From Mucilaginibacter sp. SJ (GTDB lineage Bacteria > Bacteroidota > Bacteroidia > Sphingobacteriales > Sphingobacteriaceae): DNA of 64,000 bases. The notes under the pieces are model-generated. The model was not told the DNA's origin. It saw only the letters and a program-made list of their open reading frames with translations, and did no database searches. A program made the position numbers and the translations under genes. The stretch is taken from assembly GCF_028993635.1 (NCBI RefSeq), contig NZ_CP118631.1, positions 6,510,001-6,574,000 of the forward strand, in the 5' to 3' direction. Positions 7,839 through 15,979 of this stretch are shown piece by piece; the first letter of the stretch is position 1; each line of letters starts with the position of its first letter.

Positions 7839-8672
7839 ATGATGTCCCGCCAGGAGTTAATTGAACAGATCAAAAAAAAGAAATCGTTTTTATGTGTTGG
7901 GCTTGATCCCGATATCAATAAGATCCCCGAATTTTTAAGATCACATCCCGATCCTATACTTGAATTTAACAAACGCATCATCGATGCTACACAAGATCTC
8001 TGCATAGCTTATAAACCCAATGCCGCTTTTTATGAGGCTTATGGCATAAAGGGATTGCAAAGCTTAATTGATACTTATAAATACCTGCCCAAAGATTGTT
8101 TAAGTATCATTGACGCTAAACGAGGCGATATCGGCAATACGTCTGACAAATATGCCAAAGCATTTTTTGACGGGCAATCGGGCGGGATGAGCTTTGATGC
8201 TATTACTATTACGCCTTATATGGGTAATGACAGTGTTACGCCATATCTCGCTTATGACGGTAAATGGGTTATTATTTTAGCTCTAACATCATCTGTTGGC
8301 AGTAAAGATTTTCAATACCTGCAAACGGGAGATGGCTATTTATATGAAAATGTGATAAAAAAGGCCAACACCTGGGCCGGCGCCGATAGGATCATGTATG
8401 TAGTAGGCGCAACCAAAAGCACCGAGTTTACTAACATCCGCGCATATGCGCCCGATAATTTTTTATTAGTACCCGGAGTAGGGGCACAGGGCGGAAGCCT
8501 GGAAGAAGTTTGCAAATATGGTATCACTAAAGATTGTGGACTTATCGTAAACTCGTCGCGTTCTATATTATATGCAAGCAATGGCGAAGATTTTGCCGAT
8601 GCCGCCCGTGCGGAAGCGTTGAGTTTACAACAGCAGATGCAGGTGGAGCTGGAGAAGGCAGGAGTGATATAA
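7839..8672 (+). CDS. pyrF: orotidine 5'-phosphate decarboxylase (long type)
   Basis: 277-residue enzyme for the last step of UMP synthesis, OMP to UMP. It is the longer subfamily (about 270-280 residues) rather than the 230-residue E. coli type. Visible are FLCVGLDPDINKIPEF near the N-terminus, the catalytic signature SIIDAKRGDIGNT with SDKYAKAFF at about residues 88-108, and the phosphate-binding loop LLVPGVGAQGGSLEEV late in the chain. Two consecutive ATG codons stand at 7839 and 7842. Transcribed alone, or with the downstream Fic gene 68 nt away. Confidence 0.95.
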   Translation: MMSRQELIEQIKKKKSFLCVGLDPDINKIPEFLRSHPDPILEFNKRIIDATQDLCIAYKPNAAFYEAYGIKGLQSLIDTYKYLPKDCLSIIDAKRGDIGNTSDKYAKAFFDGQSGGMSFDAITITPYMGNDSVTPYLAYDGKWVIILALTSSVGSKDFQYLQTGDGYLYENVIKKANTWAGADRIMYVVGATKSTEFTNIRAYAPDNFLLVPGVGAQGGSLEEVCKYGITKDCGLIVNSSRSILYASNGEDFADAARAEALSLQQQMQVELEKAGVI

Positions 8673-8740
8673 AACAAGTTCAAGCGTGAACTTCTGCGAT
8701 TGAAATAGCATTTAATAAAAAGGTATTTATGTATCTTTAG

Positions 8741-10114
8741 ATGATGAACCTGAAGCTCGAAATAGAATTTAGTAAAGCCCCCATACTGCTGGAAATAGAC
8801 AGCCTGAAAAAGCAAATAGACGACATGCGCCCTCTGCCGCCTGATGTTGAAGGGCGGGTGATGCAGAAACTACGATTGGATTGGAATTATAACTCCAATG
8901 CTATTGAGGGGAATAAACTAAGCTATGGCGAAACTACGGCTTTGTTGATGCATGGTATTACCGCTAAAGGTAAACCGTTAAAAGACCATTTGGATATTCA
9001 GGGGCATAATCAAGCAGTTGAATATCTTGAAAGATTGGTAAAAGATGGAAGGGATTTTACTGAAAGTGATATTCGTGCACTTCACGAGGTGTTATTAGTG
9101 AAGCCGGATTTTACCGATGCACAAACCGCTGAAGGATTACCGACTCGTAAAAGAATAGAAATAGGAAAATATAAATCGTTACCTAATCATGTTAAAACGA
9201 GGACTGGCGAAATTCATTATTATGCGACGCCGGAAGAGACACCAGCCTTAATGAATGATTTGATGGCCTGGTATGTAGCGGTGAGTGAAAACACTGAAAT
9301 ACACCCGGTAATTATTGCTGCTCTTTTTCATCATACATTTGTTGCTATTCACCCTTTCGATGATGGAAATGGTCGAATGGCTCGAATTTTAATGAATCTA
9401 ATCTTGATGAAAAGCGGATATCCCGTTGTTGTAATTAAAGATGATACAAAAGATAATTATTATTCATTATTAAGCCAGGCAGATGTAGGCGATAGTTGGC
9501 CATTCGTTGAATTTGCGATTGAACGATTGCAAAATTCTATGCAATTATATTTAAAGGCTATTAAGGGAGGTGACATTGACGAAGACGAAGATATAGATAA
9601 AGAAATTGCGCTTTTAAAATTGCAATTGAATGGAAGAGTTGTTGCTAAGGAAAAAAAATCAACAGCTGCTATAGAAAGGGTATTTAATGAATGCATTTAT
9701 CCTTTGGCGAGAAAAATATCAGATAAGTTTAATGCGTTTAATGAATATTTTTTTTCGCATGGCGGTTGGTTTACATTTGAATATATTGAAAATAATAGAC
9801 GTACAAAATATGATCATTCTATTTACGCTAAGATCGAAACTTTAAGTCCCTTTTTTCTAAAGAAAGACATGTTTATTAAGATAAACGTAGTTTTTCAGGA
9901 ATATAGAGATCCTGATAATACTTTTAACATGCATGTTATTCTCAATGTGCTGTTTGAAGAGTTTTATTACAAAATAAGTGTAGCGCAGAATGAACTGGTG
10001 TCTAAACTTTACCATGAGAAAATCATCGTAGGTGAAGAATCCAAGATAATTAGAATGTTAATAGATGAATTTAAAAAAGAATTGCAAGAGAAATTAAAAA
10101 GCCCGAAGTCATAA
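8741..10114 (+). CDS. Fic family protein (probable AMPylase)
   Basis: 457 residues. The Fic core motif HPFDDGNGRMAR lies at about residues 203-214; Fic enzymes transfer AMP or related groups from nucleotides to protein hydroxyls. Upstream, SNAIEGN (about residues 51-57) fits the inhibitory helix motif (S/T)xxxE(G/N) in N-terminal position, so this is an auto-inhibited class II Fic protein. A typical substrate flap lies between. The C-terminal third (from about 290) is lysine/phenylalanine-rich, A+T-rich and shows no family I recognise. No antitoxin gene is adjacent. The target is unknown. Confidence 0.88.
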   Translation: MMNLKLEIEFSKAPILLEIDSLKKQIDDMRPLPPDVEGRVMQKLRLDWNYNSNAIEGNKLSYGETTALLMHGITAKGKPLKDHLDIQGHNQAVEYLERLVKDGRDFTESDIRALHEVLLVKPDFTDAQTAEGLPTRKRIEIGKYKSLPNHVKTRTGEIHYYATPEETPALMNDLMAWYVAVSENTEIHPVIIAALFHHTFVAIHPFDDGNGRMARILMNLILMKSGYPVVVIKDDTKDNYYSLLSQADVGDSWPFVEFAIERLQNSMQLYLKAIKGGDIDEDEDIDKEIALLKLQLNGRVVAKEKKSTAAIERVFNECIYPLARKISDKFNAFNEYFFSHGGWFTFEYIENNRRTKYDHSIYAKIETLSPFFLKKDMFIKINVVFQEYRDPDNTFNMHVILNVLFEEFYYKISVAQNELVSKLYHEKIIVGEESKIIRMLIDEFKKELQEKLKSPKS

Positions 10115-10128
10115 CAACTCCGGGCTTT
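10096..10128 (+). terminator. terminator overlapping the fic stop codon
   Basis: AAAAAGCCCG at the last codons of fic pairs with CGGGCTTT at 10121-10128; the stop TAA lies in the loop. A weak T-run follows, so efficiency is uncertain. It may also act on the minus strand for dnaJ. Confidence 0.65.
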
Positions 10129-10174
10129 GCATATACCTTTTAGCTTTCGCCTTTATCCTTTCACCTCAAAAAGA

Positions 10175-11335
10175 CTATTCAAAATATTCCTTCATCCGTT
10201 CAAAGAAACTTTTTTCGTTTTTGCCCGGATTGGGTTTAAAGTTAGGAGAGCCCTGCAGTTTTTCCAGGATCTCACGTTCCTCGCGGCTTAACGCTTTTGG
10301 TGTCCAAATGTTGATATGCACCAGTTGATCGCCACGGTGATATGAATTTACTTCCGGTAAACCCTTACCTTTCAGGCGTAGTATTTTGCCCCCTTGTGTT
10401 CCGGGATCAATTTTTATTTTAGCTTTACCGTCAATGGTTGGCACTTCAATAGAGGTGCCTAAAGTTGCATCAACAAAATTTACATGCAGATCATAAATCA
10501 CGTTATTGCCATCACGTTTTAATGTTTCGTGAGGTACCTCTTCAATCAGGATGATCAGGTCGCCGGGAACACCGCCGCGTGGGGCTGCATTACCTTTACC
10601 GCTCATGCTCAACTGCATGCCTTCGCTAACGCCTGCAGGCACCTGGATGGTGATCAGTTCTTCACCGCGAACCACGCCGTCACCATGACAAACATTACAT
10701 TTTGATAGTATGGTTGACCCTTCACCGTTACAGGTAGGGCAGGTGCTGGTAGTTTGCATCTGGCCCAAAATAGTATTGGTTACCCTGCGCACAGCACCAG
10801 AGCCACCGCAGGTTTTACAGGTTTGGAACGATGATTTATCTTTAGCGCCACTGCCATCGCAGGTTTTACAGATGATCTGTTTATTTACTTTGATCTTCTT
10901 TTCGGCGCCGTTGGCAATCTCTTCGAGGGTTAAACGTACTTTGATGCGCAGGTTGCTGCCGCGGGCTACGCGCCTTCCACCGCCGCCACTTTGACGGCCG
11001 CCGCCAAAGAAGCCCTCAAACGGACTGCCTCCGCCAAAAATATCACCAAACTGGCTAAATATGTCGTCCATATTCATGCCGCCACCATAACCACCGCCAT
11101 TTGGCGATGAAGCGTTAGCTGCGTGACCAAACTGATCGTAACGCTGACGTTTTTCGGGAGTGCTTAATACTTCGTAAGCTTCTGCAGCTTCCTTAAACTT
11201 TTCTTCCGCTTCCTTATCGCCCTGATTTTTATCAGGGTGATATTTAATAGCCATTTTACGATATGCTTTTTTTATGTCATCAGCACTTGCGCCTTTCGCA
11301 ATCCCGAGCACATCGTAATAATCTCTTTTAGCCAT
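10175..11335 (-). CDS. dnaJ: chaperone DnaJ
   Basis: 386-residue type I Hsp40 co-chaperone that stimulates DnaK ATP hydrolysis. It has the J-domain (MAKRDYYDVLGIAKGASADD with KYHPDKN, the HPD motif), a G/F-rich linker (about residues 75-125), four CxxCxGxG zinc motifs (CKTCDGSG, CKTCGGSG, CPTCNGEG, CNVCHGDG at about residues 155-225), and the C-terminal substrate-binding domain. It follows grpE on the same strand after 126 nt of repeat DNA; dnaK is not in the window. Confidence 0.97.
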   Translation of the reverse strand: MAKRDYYDVLGIAKGASADDIKKAYRKMAIKYHPDKNQGDKEAEEKFKEAAEAYEVLSTPEKRQRYDQFGHAANASSPNGGGYGGGMNMDDIFSQFGDIFGGGSPFEGFFGGGRQSGGGGRRVARGSNLRIKVRLTLEEIANGAEKKIKVNKQIICKTCDGSGAKDKSSFQTCKTCGGSGAVRRVTNTILGQMQTTSTCPTCNGEGSTILSKCNVCHGDGVVRGEELITIQVPAGVSEGMQLSMSGKGNAAPRGGVPGDLIILIEEVPHETLKRDGNNVIYDLHVNFVDATLGTSIEVPTIDGKAKIKIDPGTQGGKILRLKGKGLPEVNSYHRGDQLVHINIWTPKALSREEREILEKLQGSPNFKPNPGKNEKSFFERMKEYFE

Positions 11336-11344
11336 AATTTTAAA

Positions 11345-11460
11345 AATTTCGGATTCCGAAATTTAGATTTCGGATTTATTATTATTTAATATTGTGTAAG
11401 ATCAGGATAGACTATCACATCCGGATAAATCCGAAATTGAAAGTCTCAAATCCGAAATCA
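11345..11460. repeat. ATTTCGGATT-type repeat between grpE and dnaJ
   Basis: Arms TTTCGGATTCCGAAATTTAG with GATTTCGGATTT (11347-11379) and ATCCGAAATTGAAAG with AAATCCGAAATC (11430-11459) are inverted copies of one unit. The same unit recurs at 56353-56395. Confidence 0.6.
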
Positions 11461-11461
11461 G

Positions 11462-12073
11462 TTACGCTCCTACAACCACTTTAGCAAAGCGGATCACTTT
11501 GTCGTTCAGGGTATAGCCTTTTTCCATTTCGTCCATTACCTTGCCTTTAAGGTCATCAGCAGGTGCCGGAATATTGGTGATAGCTTCATGCAGGTCGGCA
11601 TCAAAGGCATTGCCTATTGATGTCATTTCTTTCAGGCCTTTTTGGCCAAGTATATTTTTCAGCTTGTTTTGGATCAAAGTAACGCCCTCTTTAACCGGGG
11701 CAACTTCGGTAGCCTTATCCATGGCACGCTGCGCGCGTTCAAAGTCGTCAAGTACAGGTAGTAAAGCCACAATAACATCTTTACCTTCAGTTTTGCGGGC
11801 TTCCTCGCGTTCTTTAATGGTACGCCTTCTAAAGTTATCAAATTCGGCATATAAACGCAAGTACTTGTCATTGGCCTGTGCCAGCTCATCTTTCAGCTTT
11901 TCTTCGGCAGTTGGGGCAGCAGTTTCCTGTTGGGTTTCCGGGGCCGTAGCTTCCGCTACCGGGGCTTGTTCCTGCCCTTCATCATGTAATTGCTCGTTAT
12001 TCACTTCGTTTATATTTTCTGTATTATCCGTATTTTCTTTCTTCTTTTTCTTCAACATATCGTTAAATTTCAT
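11462..12073 (-). CDS. grpE: nucleotide exchange factor GrpE
   Basis: About 203 residues, cytoplasmic; it releases ADP from DnaK. The N-terminal 70 residues are charged and low-complexity (lysine run, then E/Q/A-rich), followed by the long coiled-coil helix (KYLRLYAEFDNFRRRTIKER) and the C-terminal beta domain with the family signature around DADLHEAITNIP and GYTLNDKVIRFAKVVVG. The ATG at 12073 (MKFNDMLKKKKK) is preferred over a TTG at 12088. It precedes dnaJ in the same transcript direction. Confidence 0.95.
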   Translation of the reverse strand: MKFNDMLKKKKKENTDNTENINEVNNEQLHDEGQEQAPVAEATAPETQQETAAPTAEEKLKDELAQANDKYLRLYAEFDNFRRRTIKEREEARKTEGKDVIVALLPVLDDFERAQRAMDKATEVAPVKEGVTLIQNKLKNILGQKGLKEMTSIGNAFDADLHEAITNIPAPADDLKGKVMDEMEKGYTLNDKVIRFAKVVVGA

Positions 12074-12176
12074 AGCGAGTAGTGCCAATCAAGTATCTTG
12101 CCACAACTCTAAAGCGGTCAAGCTGTCAGTGGCACGAAGTAATTTTAAGAAAGGGTGACAGGGGAAGCGCCAAATG

Positions 12177-12260
12177 GGCAAACCAGAACCATGATTCGCC
12201 TGATTTAAGGATGCCTTGAGTTTTATACATCGGGAACATCCTTAAATCCTAAAAATCATG
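12177..12260. repeat. inverted repeat around AACCATGATT
   Basis: AACCATGATTCGCCTGATTT with AAGGATG (12187-12213) pairs with CATCCTTAAATCC and AAAAATCATGGTT (12238-12263), giving a long imperfect hairpin. I recognise this sequence type as a dispersed intergenic element of Bacteroidota. It lies between grpE's promoter side and the ftsE-like stop. Confidence 0.6.
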
Positions 12261-12267
12261 GTTTAGT

Positions 12268-12948
12268 TTATATCTCCACATCTTCCAAAACCTTGCCGTT
12301 CTCGCATTTGATAATACGCGACGGAAAAGCGCGAATAATGTGATAATCGTGAGTGGCTACCAGTACAGCAGTACCCGATTGACTGATCTGTTTGAGCAGG
12401 AGTACAATTTCTTCAGATGTTTCAGGGTCGAGGTTGCCTGTAGGTTCATCGGCCAGGATTATTTCCGGATCATTAAGTAAGGCGCGTGCTATAACCACAC
12501 GTTGCTGCTCACCGCCTGAAAGTTCGTGAGGCATTTTCTTTAATTTTGACCGCAGGCCAACTTTTTCAAGTACATCAAGAGCTTTATCTGCAATCAGCTT
12601 TTTATCGTTCCAACCGGTGGCACGCATTACAAAGTTGAGATTTTGCTCGATGGTACGATCGGTTAATAACTGGAAATCCTGGAAAACTATACCCAGTTTA
12701 CGGCGCAGATAGGGAATGTCGCGGCTGGGCAGCTTGCTTAATTCATAGCCACAGGCATGACCAGTACCGGCTTTAATCCCCAAATCGCCGTAAATTACTT
12801 TCAGCAGGCTGCTTTTCCCTGATCCTGTCTGACCTATCAGCCACACAAAATCACCTTTATCAACATGTAAATTTACGTTTGAAAGTACCAGGTGCGCCTG
12901 TTGAAAAATATCAACGTTGTTTAGTTTTATTATAGAATTTCCAATCAT
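12268..12948 (-). CDS. ftsE: FtsE-type ABC transporter ATP-binding protein
   Basis: 226-residue ABC ATPase. Walker A is LIGQTGSGKSSLLK (about residues 36-49), the signature LSGGEQQRVVIARAL (about 143-157), and Walker B EIILADEPTGNLDPE (about 163-177), followed by the H-loop VATHDYH. Length and DEPTGNLD pattern fit FtsE, which with FtsX acts at the septum and controls cell-wall hydrolases. No FtsX-like membrane gene is adjacent, so the partner must be elsewhere; assignment to FtsE rather than a LolD-like ATPase is by overall similarity. A small gene lies 5 nt upstream. Confidence 0.82.
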   Translation of the reverse strand: MIGNSIIKLNNVDIFQQAHLVLSNVNLHVDKGDFVWLIGQTGSGKSSLLKVIYGDLGIKAGTGHACGYELSKLPSRDIPYLRRKLGIVFQDFQLLTDRTIEQNLNFVMRATGWNDKKLIADKALDVLEKVGLRSKLKKMPHELSGGEQQRVVIARALLNDPEIILADEPTGNLDPETSEEIVLLLKQISQSGTAVLVATHDYHIIRAFPSRIIKCENGKVLEDVEI

Positions 12949-12953
12949 CGTTT

Positions 12954-13157
12954 TTATAACTCTAATTTTAAGATCTGCCCAAACGGCAGGTCTTTGATAA
13001 TATTCATGATCTCGTCGGCTTTATCGCCCAATCCAACTTTATCAAGCGATTTATCCGGCCTGTCAACCCTGAAATAAGCCAGCAGCGTAAACTTATCATC
13101 GCGCAGCTGTACATAATCGGGTATTTTAGCAACACCTTTAACTTTTATGATATACAT
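12954..13157 (-). CDS. conserved small protein, function unknown
   Basis: 67 residues starting MYIIKVKGVAKIPDYVQLRD, with no signal peptide or membrane segment. Alternating beta-type and charged segments end in LPFGQILKLEL. The stop is 5 nt before the ftsE-like start, indicating one transcript. The dense packing supports it as a real gene. I do not recognise a characterised family. Confidence 0.65.
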   Translation of the reverse strand: MYIIKVKGVAKIPDYVQLRDDKFTLLAYFRVDRPDKSLDKVGLGDKADEIMNIIKDLPFGQILKLEL

Positions 13158-13162
13158 TTTTT

Positions 13163-13275
13163 GAGCTTAAAGCTTAAGGCAAAAAGCCCAAAGCTGTATC
13201 TGTTTCACTGTTAAATTAAAAACAGTTGCAAAATGTTTGCTTTTAGCTTTCAGCCTTCGGCTTTCAGCTTATCCC
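13163..13275. repeat. AGCTAAAAGC-type repeat
   Basis: Arms GAGCTTAAAGCTTAAGGC with AAAAAGCCCAAAGC (13163-13194) and GCTTTTAGCTTTCAGCC with TTCGGCTTTCAGC (13240-13269) are inverted copies of the family described at 4650-4795. Confidence 0.55.
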
Positions 13276-13293
13276 CAAAGGTATTTATTTTAT

Positions 13294-14319
13294 TTAAAGA
13301 CTTGACAAAAATTCCATCGTATCCACGCCATCGGCATAATCCCATAGCTTGGGTTGCTGGCTCTGGCCAAAACCTACTACCTGGTTACTTACCTGTAAGG
13401 GTAGGGTACTTACAATGCATTGAATGTTTTGGGCGTTTTCGTTTATGATATTTTCAGCTTCTGTTATGTCGTTGTAATAGTTAAAAAATAATACTGACAG
13501 CGGCGATGTCAGCCTGTCATCTTCTTTAACCATTAAAAACCCATTGTCAAAATGTTTATCACCGTTAACAAGATAGATTGATTTATTATAATCGTAATTG
13601 TTGTTGTATTTATGGTGATTAATAATGGCCTTATGATCTTCTATCGATTCAAAAAAGAAGGTAAAGTCATACCCTTCCGGTACCAGGATTTTGGATACGT
13701 TACGACAGCCAAGTCCGTAATAATCTAAAATGTCATGGCCGAGATTGAAAAGTTCGGGGGCGGTTTCCTCACCGCTCAATACAGCGATGCTATTGCGGTT
13801 TTTGCGGATGATGTTAGGAACTTTACCAAAATAATAATCAAAATAGCGCGAGCTGTTGTTGCTGCCGGTGGCTATAATGGCGTCAAAACCTTCCAGCTTG
13901 TCAACAAAGCTAAAACTGCCGGCAAAATCAGCGTCAATAGCTACGAGTTTTTCCAGTACTGCTTTGATAAGGCGGGCATCCTGCGATGATGCTTTTATAA
14001 GCGCCTTGGTACCGGAAGCAATAACGCAAAGTACGTCATGAAAACCTACCAGCGGGATGTTGCCGGCCAGGATCAGTCCAATACTTTTTACAGGTTTGCG
14101 CGTTTCGCGGTCGTATTTTGAAAGCCAGGCGATTAGGTCGGCCTCGTTAAGCATGTTGCCGATGGCGGCTACTGCTTCTGAAACGCTTGCCGGTGTAAAC
14201 CATGCATTATGATATTGTTCATTTTCAATAAGGGTGCTTAATGCTACATCGGGCGATAGAAGTTGCCTGCCCAGTTCCGAAAATGAGTTTATTGAGTTTT
14301 TTGGATTAATTTTTGACAT
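13294..14319 (-). CDS. LuxC-like acyl-CoA reductase
   Basis: 341 residues resembling the acyl-CoA reductase (LuxC) family, an aldehyde-dehydrogenase-fold group that reduces activated fatty acyl groups. Visible are GLILAGNIPLVGFHDVLCVI (about residues 80-99), the Asn/Gly region KALIKASSQDARLIKAV, and YYGLGCRNVSKILVPEGYDF (about 200-219), in which the cysteine is the candidate nucleophile. A luminescence role is not implied: luxAB and luxD are absent. In this context a role in fatty aldehyde or lipid metabolism is inference. It is divergent from a ferredoxin gene. Confidence 0.8.
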   Translation of the reverse strand: MSKINPKNSINSFSELGRQLLSPDVALSTLIENEQYHNAWFTPASVSEAVAAIGNMLNEADLIAWLSKYDRETRKPVKSIGLILAGNIPLVGFHDVLCVIASGTKALIKASSQDARLIKAVLEKLVAIDADFAGSFSFVDKLEGFDAIIATGSNNSSRYFDYYFGKVPNIIRKNRNSIAVLSGEETAPELFNLGHDILDYYGLGCRNVSKILVPEGYDFTFFFESIEDHKAIINHHKYNNNYDYNKSIYLVNGDKHFDNGFLMVKEDDRLTSPLSVLFFNYYNDITEAENIINENAQNIQCIVSTLPLQVSNQVVGFGQSQQPKLWDYADGVDTMEFLSSL

Positions 14320-14359
14320 ATATATGTTAGGGGATTAAACCCTTAAAGCCTTTTTTTGT

Positions 14360-14367
14360 TATATTTG
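14360..14367 (+). promoter_or_regulatory. -7 promoter element of the ferredoxin gene
   Basis: TATATTTG matches TAnnTTTG exactly, 53 nt before the ferredoxin ATG. The -33 region is T-rich without a clean TTTG at the right spacing. Confidence 0.45.
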
Positions 14368-14420
14368 TGCGCTTGCAATTTGCAGGCAAAGTTAATTGAG
14401 ATTATTAGATATTTAGAAAT

Positions 14421-14774
14421 ATGGCGATTAAAATCACCGACGAATGCATAAACTGCGGGGCCTGCGAACCGGAATGCCCTAATAATGCTATTTATGATGC
14501 AGGAGCGGCCTGGCGTTTCAGCGATGGGACTGGCCTTAGAGGGATAATTGATTTTGGCGATGGTAATACCCTGAATGCCGAAGAAACACAGGCTGCATTA
14601 TCTGACGATATTTATTATATAGTACCCGATAAGTGTACCGAATGTGTAGGTTTTCATGACGAGCCTCAATGTGCTGCCGTTTGCCCGGTTGATTGCTGCG
14701 TTGACGACGAGGATATCCGCGAAAGCGAAGAAGAGCTGCTTGCCAAAAAGGACTGGCTGCACATGAACGAATAA
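14421..14774 (+). CDS. 4Fe-4S dicluster ferredoxin
   Basis: 117-residue cytoplasmic electron carrier. Cluster ligands: CINCGACEPECPNNAIYD at about residues 9-26 (CxxCxxCxxxCP) and a second set split as CTECVGFHDEPQCAAVCPVD at about 72-91 (CxxC, x8, CxxxCP), as in Alvin-type and many Bacteroidota ferredoxins with an inserted loop. An extra loop of about 45 residues separates the two sets. Redox partners are not evident; the divergent LuxC-like reductase is a neighbour but usually uses NADPH. Confidence 0.92.
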   Translation: MAIKITDECINCGACEPECPNNAIYDAGAAWRFSDGTGLRGIIDFGDGNTLNAEETQAALSDDIYYIVPDKCTECVGFHDEPQCAAVCPVDCCVDDEDIRESEEELLAKKDWLHMNE

Positions 14775-14796
14775 ATATACTTTTAAATGATATTGA

Positions 14797-14825
14797 AAAG
14801 GGATATGCAATGCATGTCCCTTTTT
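14797..14825 (+). terminator. terminator of the ferredoxin gene
   Basis: AAAAGGGATATGCA and TGCATGTCCCTTTTT pair over 14 positions with one G-T wobble, ending in a T-run. Confidence 0.8.
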
Positions 14826-14971
14826 GTTTGGCAATAAATTAAATTTCAGGAATTTTGTTAAGGCATTCTTGTTTTGATTAAAAAAGTATAAAAATATTTG
14901 TATTATCGTATAGCTTTATCCCAAAAATTACAGATACCAATTATATAAATAATATCATATTAAGATGTAAC

Positions 14972-14994
14972 CGCGTATTAGTTTTAAATACGCG
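14972..14994. other. hairpin upstream of the C40 peptidase gene
   Basis: CGCGTATT, 7-nt loop, AATACGCG: a perfect 8-bp palindrome ending 34 nt before the peptidase ATG in an otherwise very A+T-rich 200-nt gap. It could be an operator or a 5'-UTR hairpin; nothing decides between them. Confidence 0.5.
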
Positions 14995-15028
14995 TGAGAT
15001 TTTTGTTTATTTGATATTTACAGAAACT

Positions 15029-15793
15029 ATGGAATACGGGATATGTAACCTGGCCGTAATCCCGCTTAGGGCCGAGCCTAACGAGCGGAGCGAGCAGGTA
15101 TCGCAATTATTATTTGGCGAAGCGTTTGAAATTACCGAGTGGCAAAATAACTGGGTTAAGATCATTGCCGAGACCGATGGATATGTAGGGTGGATAGGTC
15201 GCCTGCAATTTGTTATGCTGGGTCATATAGCGTATAAAAATGTTAAGAACCATCCTCCAAAGCTTACTTATCATGCCGTTACACAAGCCTGGAAAATAAG
15301 CGATAACAGCGTTGTTTATTTACCGGCAGGCAGCTCACTTGCTTTTTTGGAGGGAACCTCATGCCGCGTTGGCAATGAGCGCTTTGAAATAATTGGTAAA
15401 GTTGGCGAGCCTGAAGATATTGCAACTACTGCTAAATCATTCCTTAATTCGCCATATTTATGGGGCGGAAGAACACATTTTGGTATTGATTGCTCTGGCT
15501 TTACCCAGGTAGTTTATAAACTAAAAGGCCTCAGGATTAAACGTGATGCCAGCATGCAGGCAAAACAAGGCAGTAAAATTGATTCAATAAAGGATGCAAG
15601 GCTGGGTGACCTGGCTTTTTTTGATAATGCCGAAGGTCGGGTAACGCATGTGGGTATCATGCTTAATAATGAACAGATTATCCATGCATCGGGCAAGGTT
15701 AAAATTGATACCATTAATGAGGATGGAATATACTCGCTCGAACAAAAAAAGCATACACATAACCTATGCGCTATCAGGCGTTTTTTTAATTAG
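15029..15793 (+). CDS. SH3-domain NlpC/P60 (C40) cell-wall peptidase
   Basis: About 254 residues. Two bacterial SH3-like segments come first (VIPLRAEPNERSEQVSQLLF and a second after about residue 80), then the NlpC/P60 domain with catalytic cysteine in GIDCSGFTQVVYKL and histidine in RVTHVGIMLNNEQIIHASG. The family cleaves gamma-D-glutamyl bonds in muropeptides, like Bacillus YkfC. There is no signal peptide, so it probably acts on peptides taken up into the cytosol (murein recycling). The ATG at 15029 is chosen; a TTG at 15011 would add six residues. Confidence 0.88.
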   Translation: MEYGICNLAVIPLRAEPNERSEQVSQLLFGEAFEITEWQNNWVKIIAETDGYVGWIGRLQFVMLGHIAYKNVKNHPPKLTYHAVTQAWKISDNSVVYLPAGSSLAFLEGTSCRVGNERFEIIGKVGEPEDIATTAKSFLNSPYLWGGRTHFGIDCSGFTQVVYKLKGLRIKRDASMQAKQGSKIDSIKDARLGDLAFFDNAEGRVTHVGIMLNNEQIIHASGKVKIDTINEDGIYSLEQKKHTHNLCAIRRFFN

Positions 15794-15852
15794 GCCCTGC
15801 GCTTATTTATCTAAAAATGGTAAAGGGTATATTGAAGAGAAAGTAGTTTATA

Positions 15853-15891
15853 TATAGGCTAAAAGCAGAATGCGCAAAGCCTAAAGCTTAA
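15853..15891. repeat. AGCTAAAAGC-type repeat
   Basis: AGGCTAAAAGCAGAATGCGC followed by AAAGCCTAAAGCTTAAC; nearly the same wording recurs at 28820 and 39250. The remaining gap to the WD40 gene (15892-15979) is A+T-rich with nothing recognisable. Confidence 0.55.
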
Positions 15892-15979
15892 CTTTTGATT
15901 ATTATTACTTAATTCCTTTATGTGAAATTAATTATTGGATTCTATATAACTTAGAACGATAAGTTTCTGAAGAAGGTTA

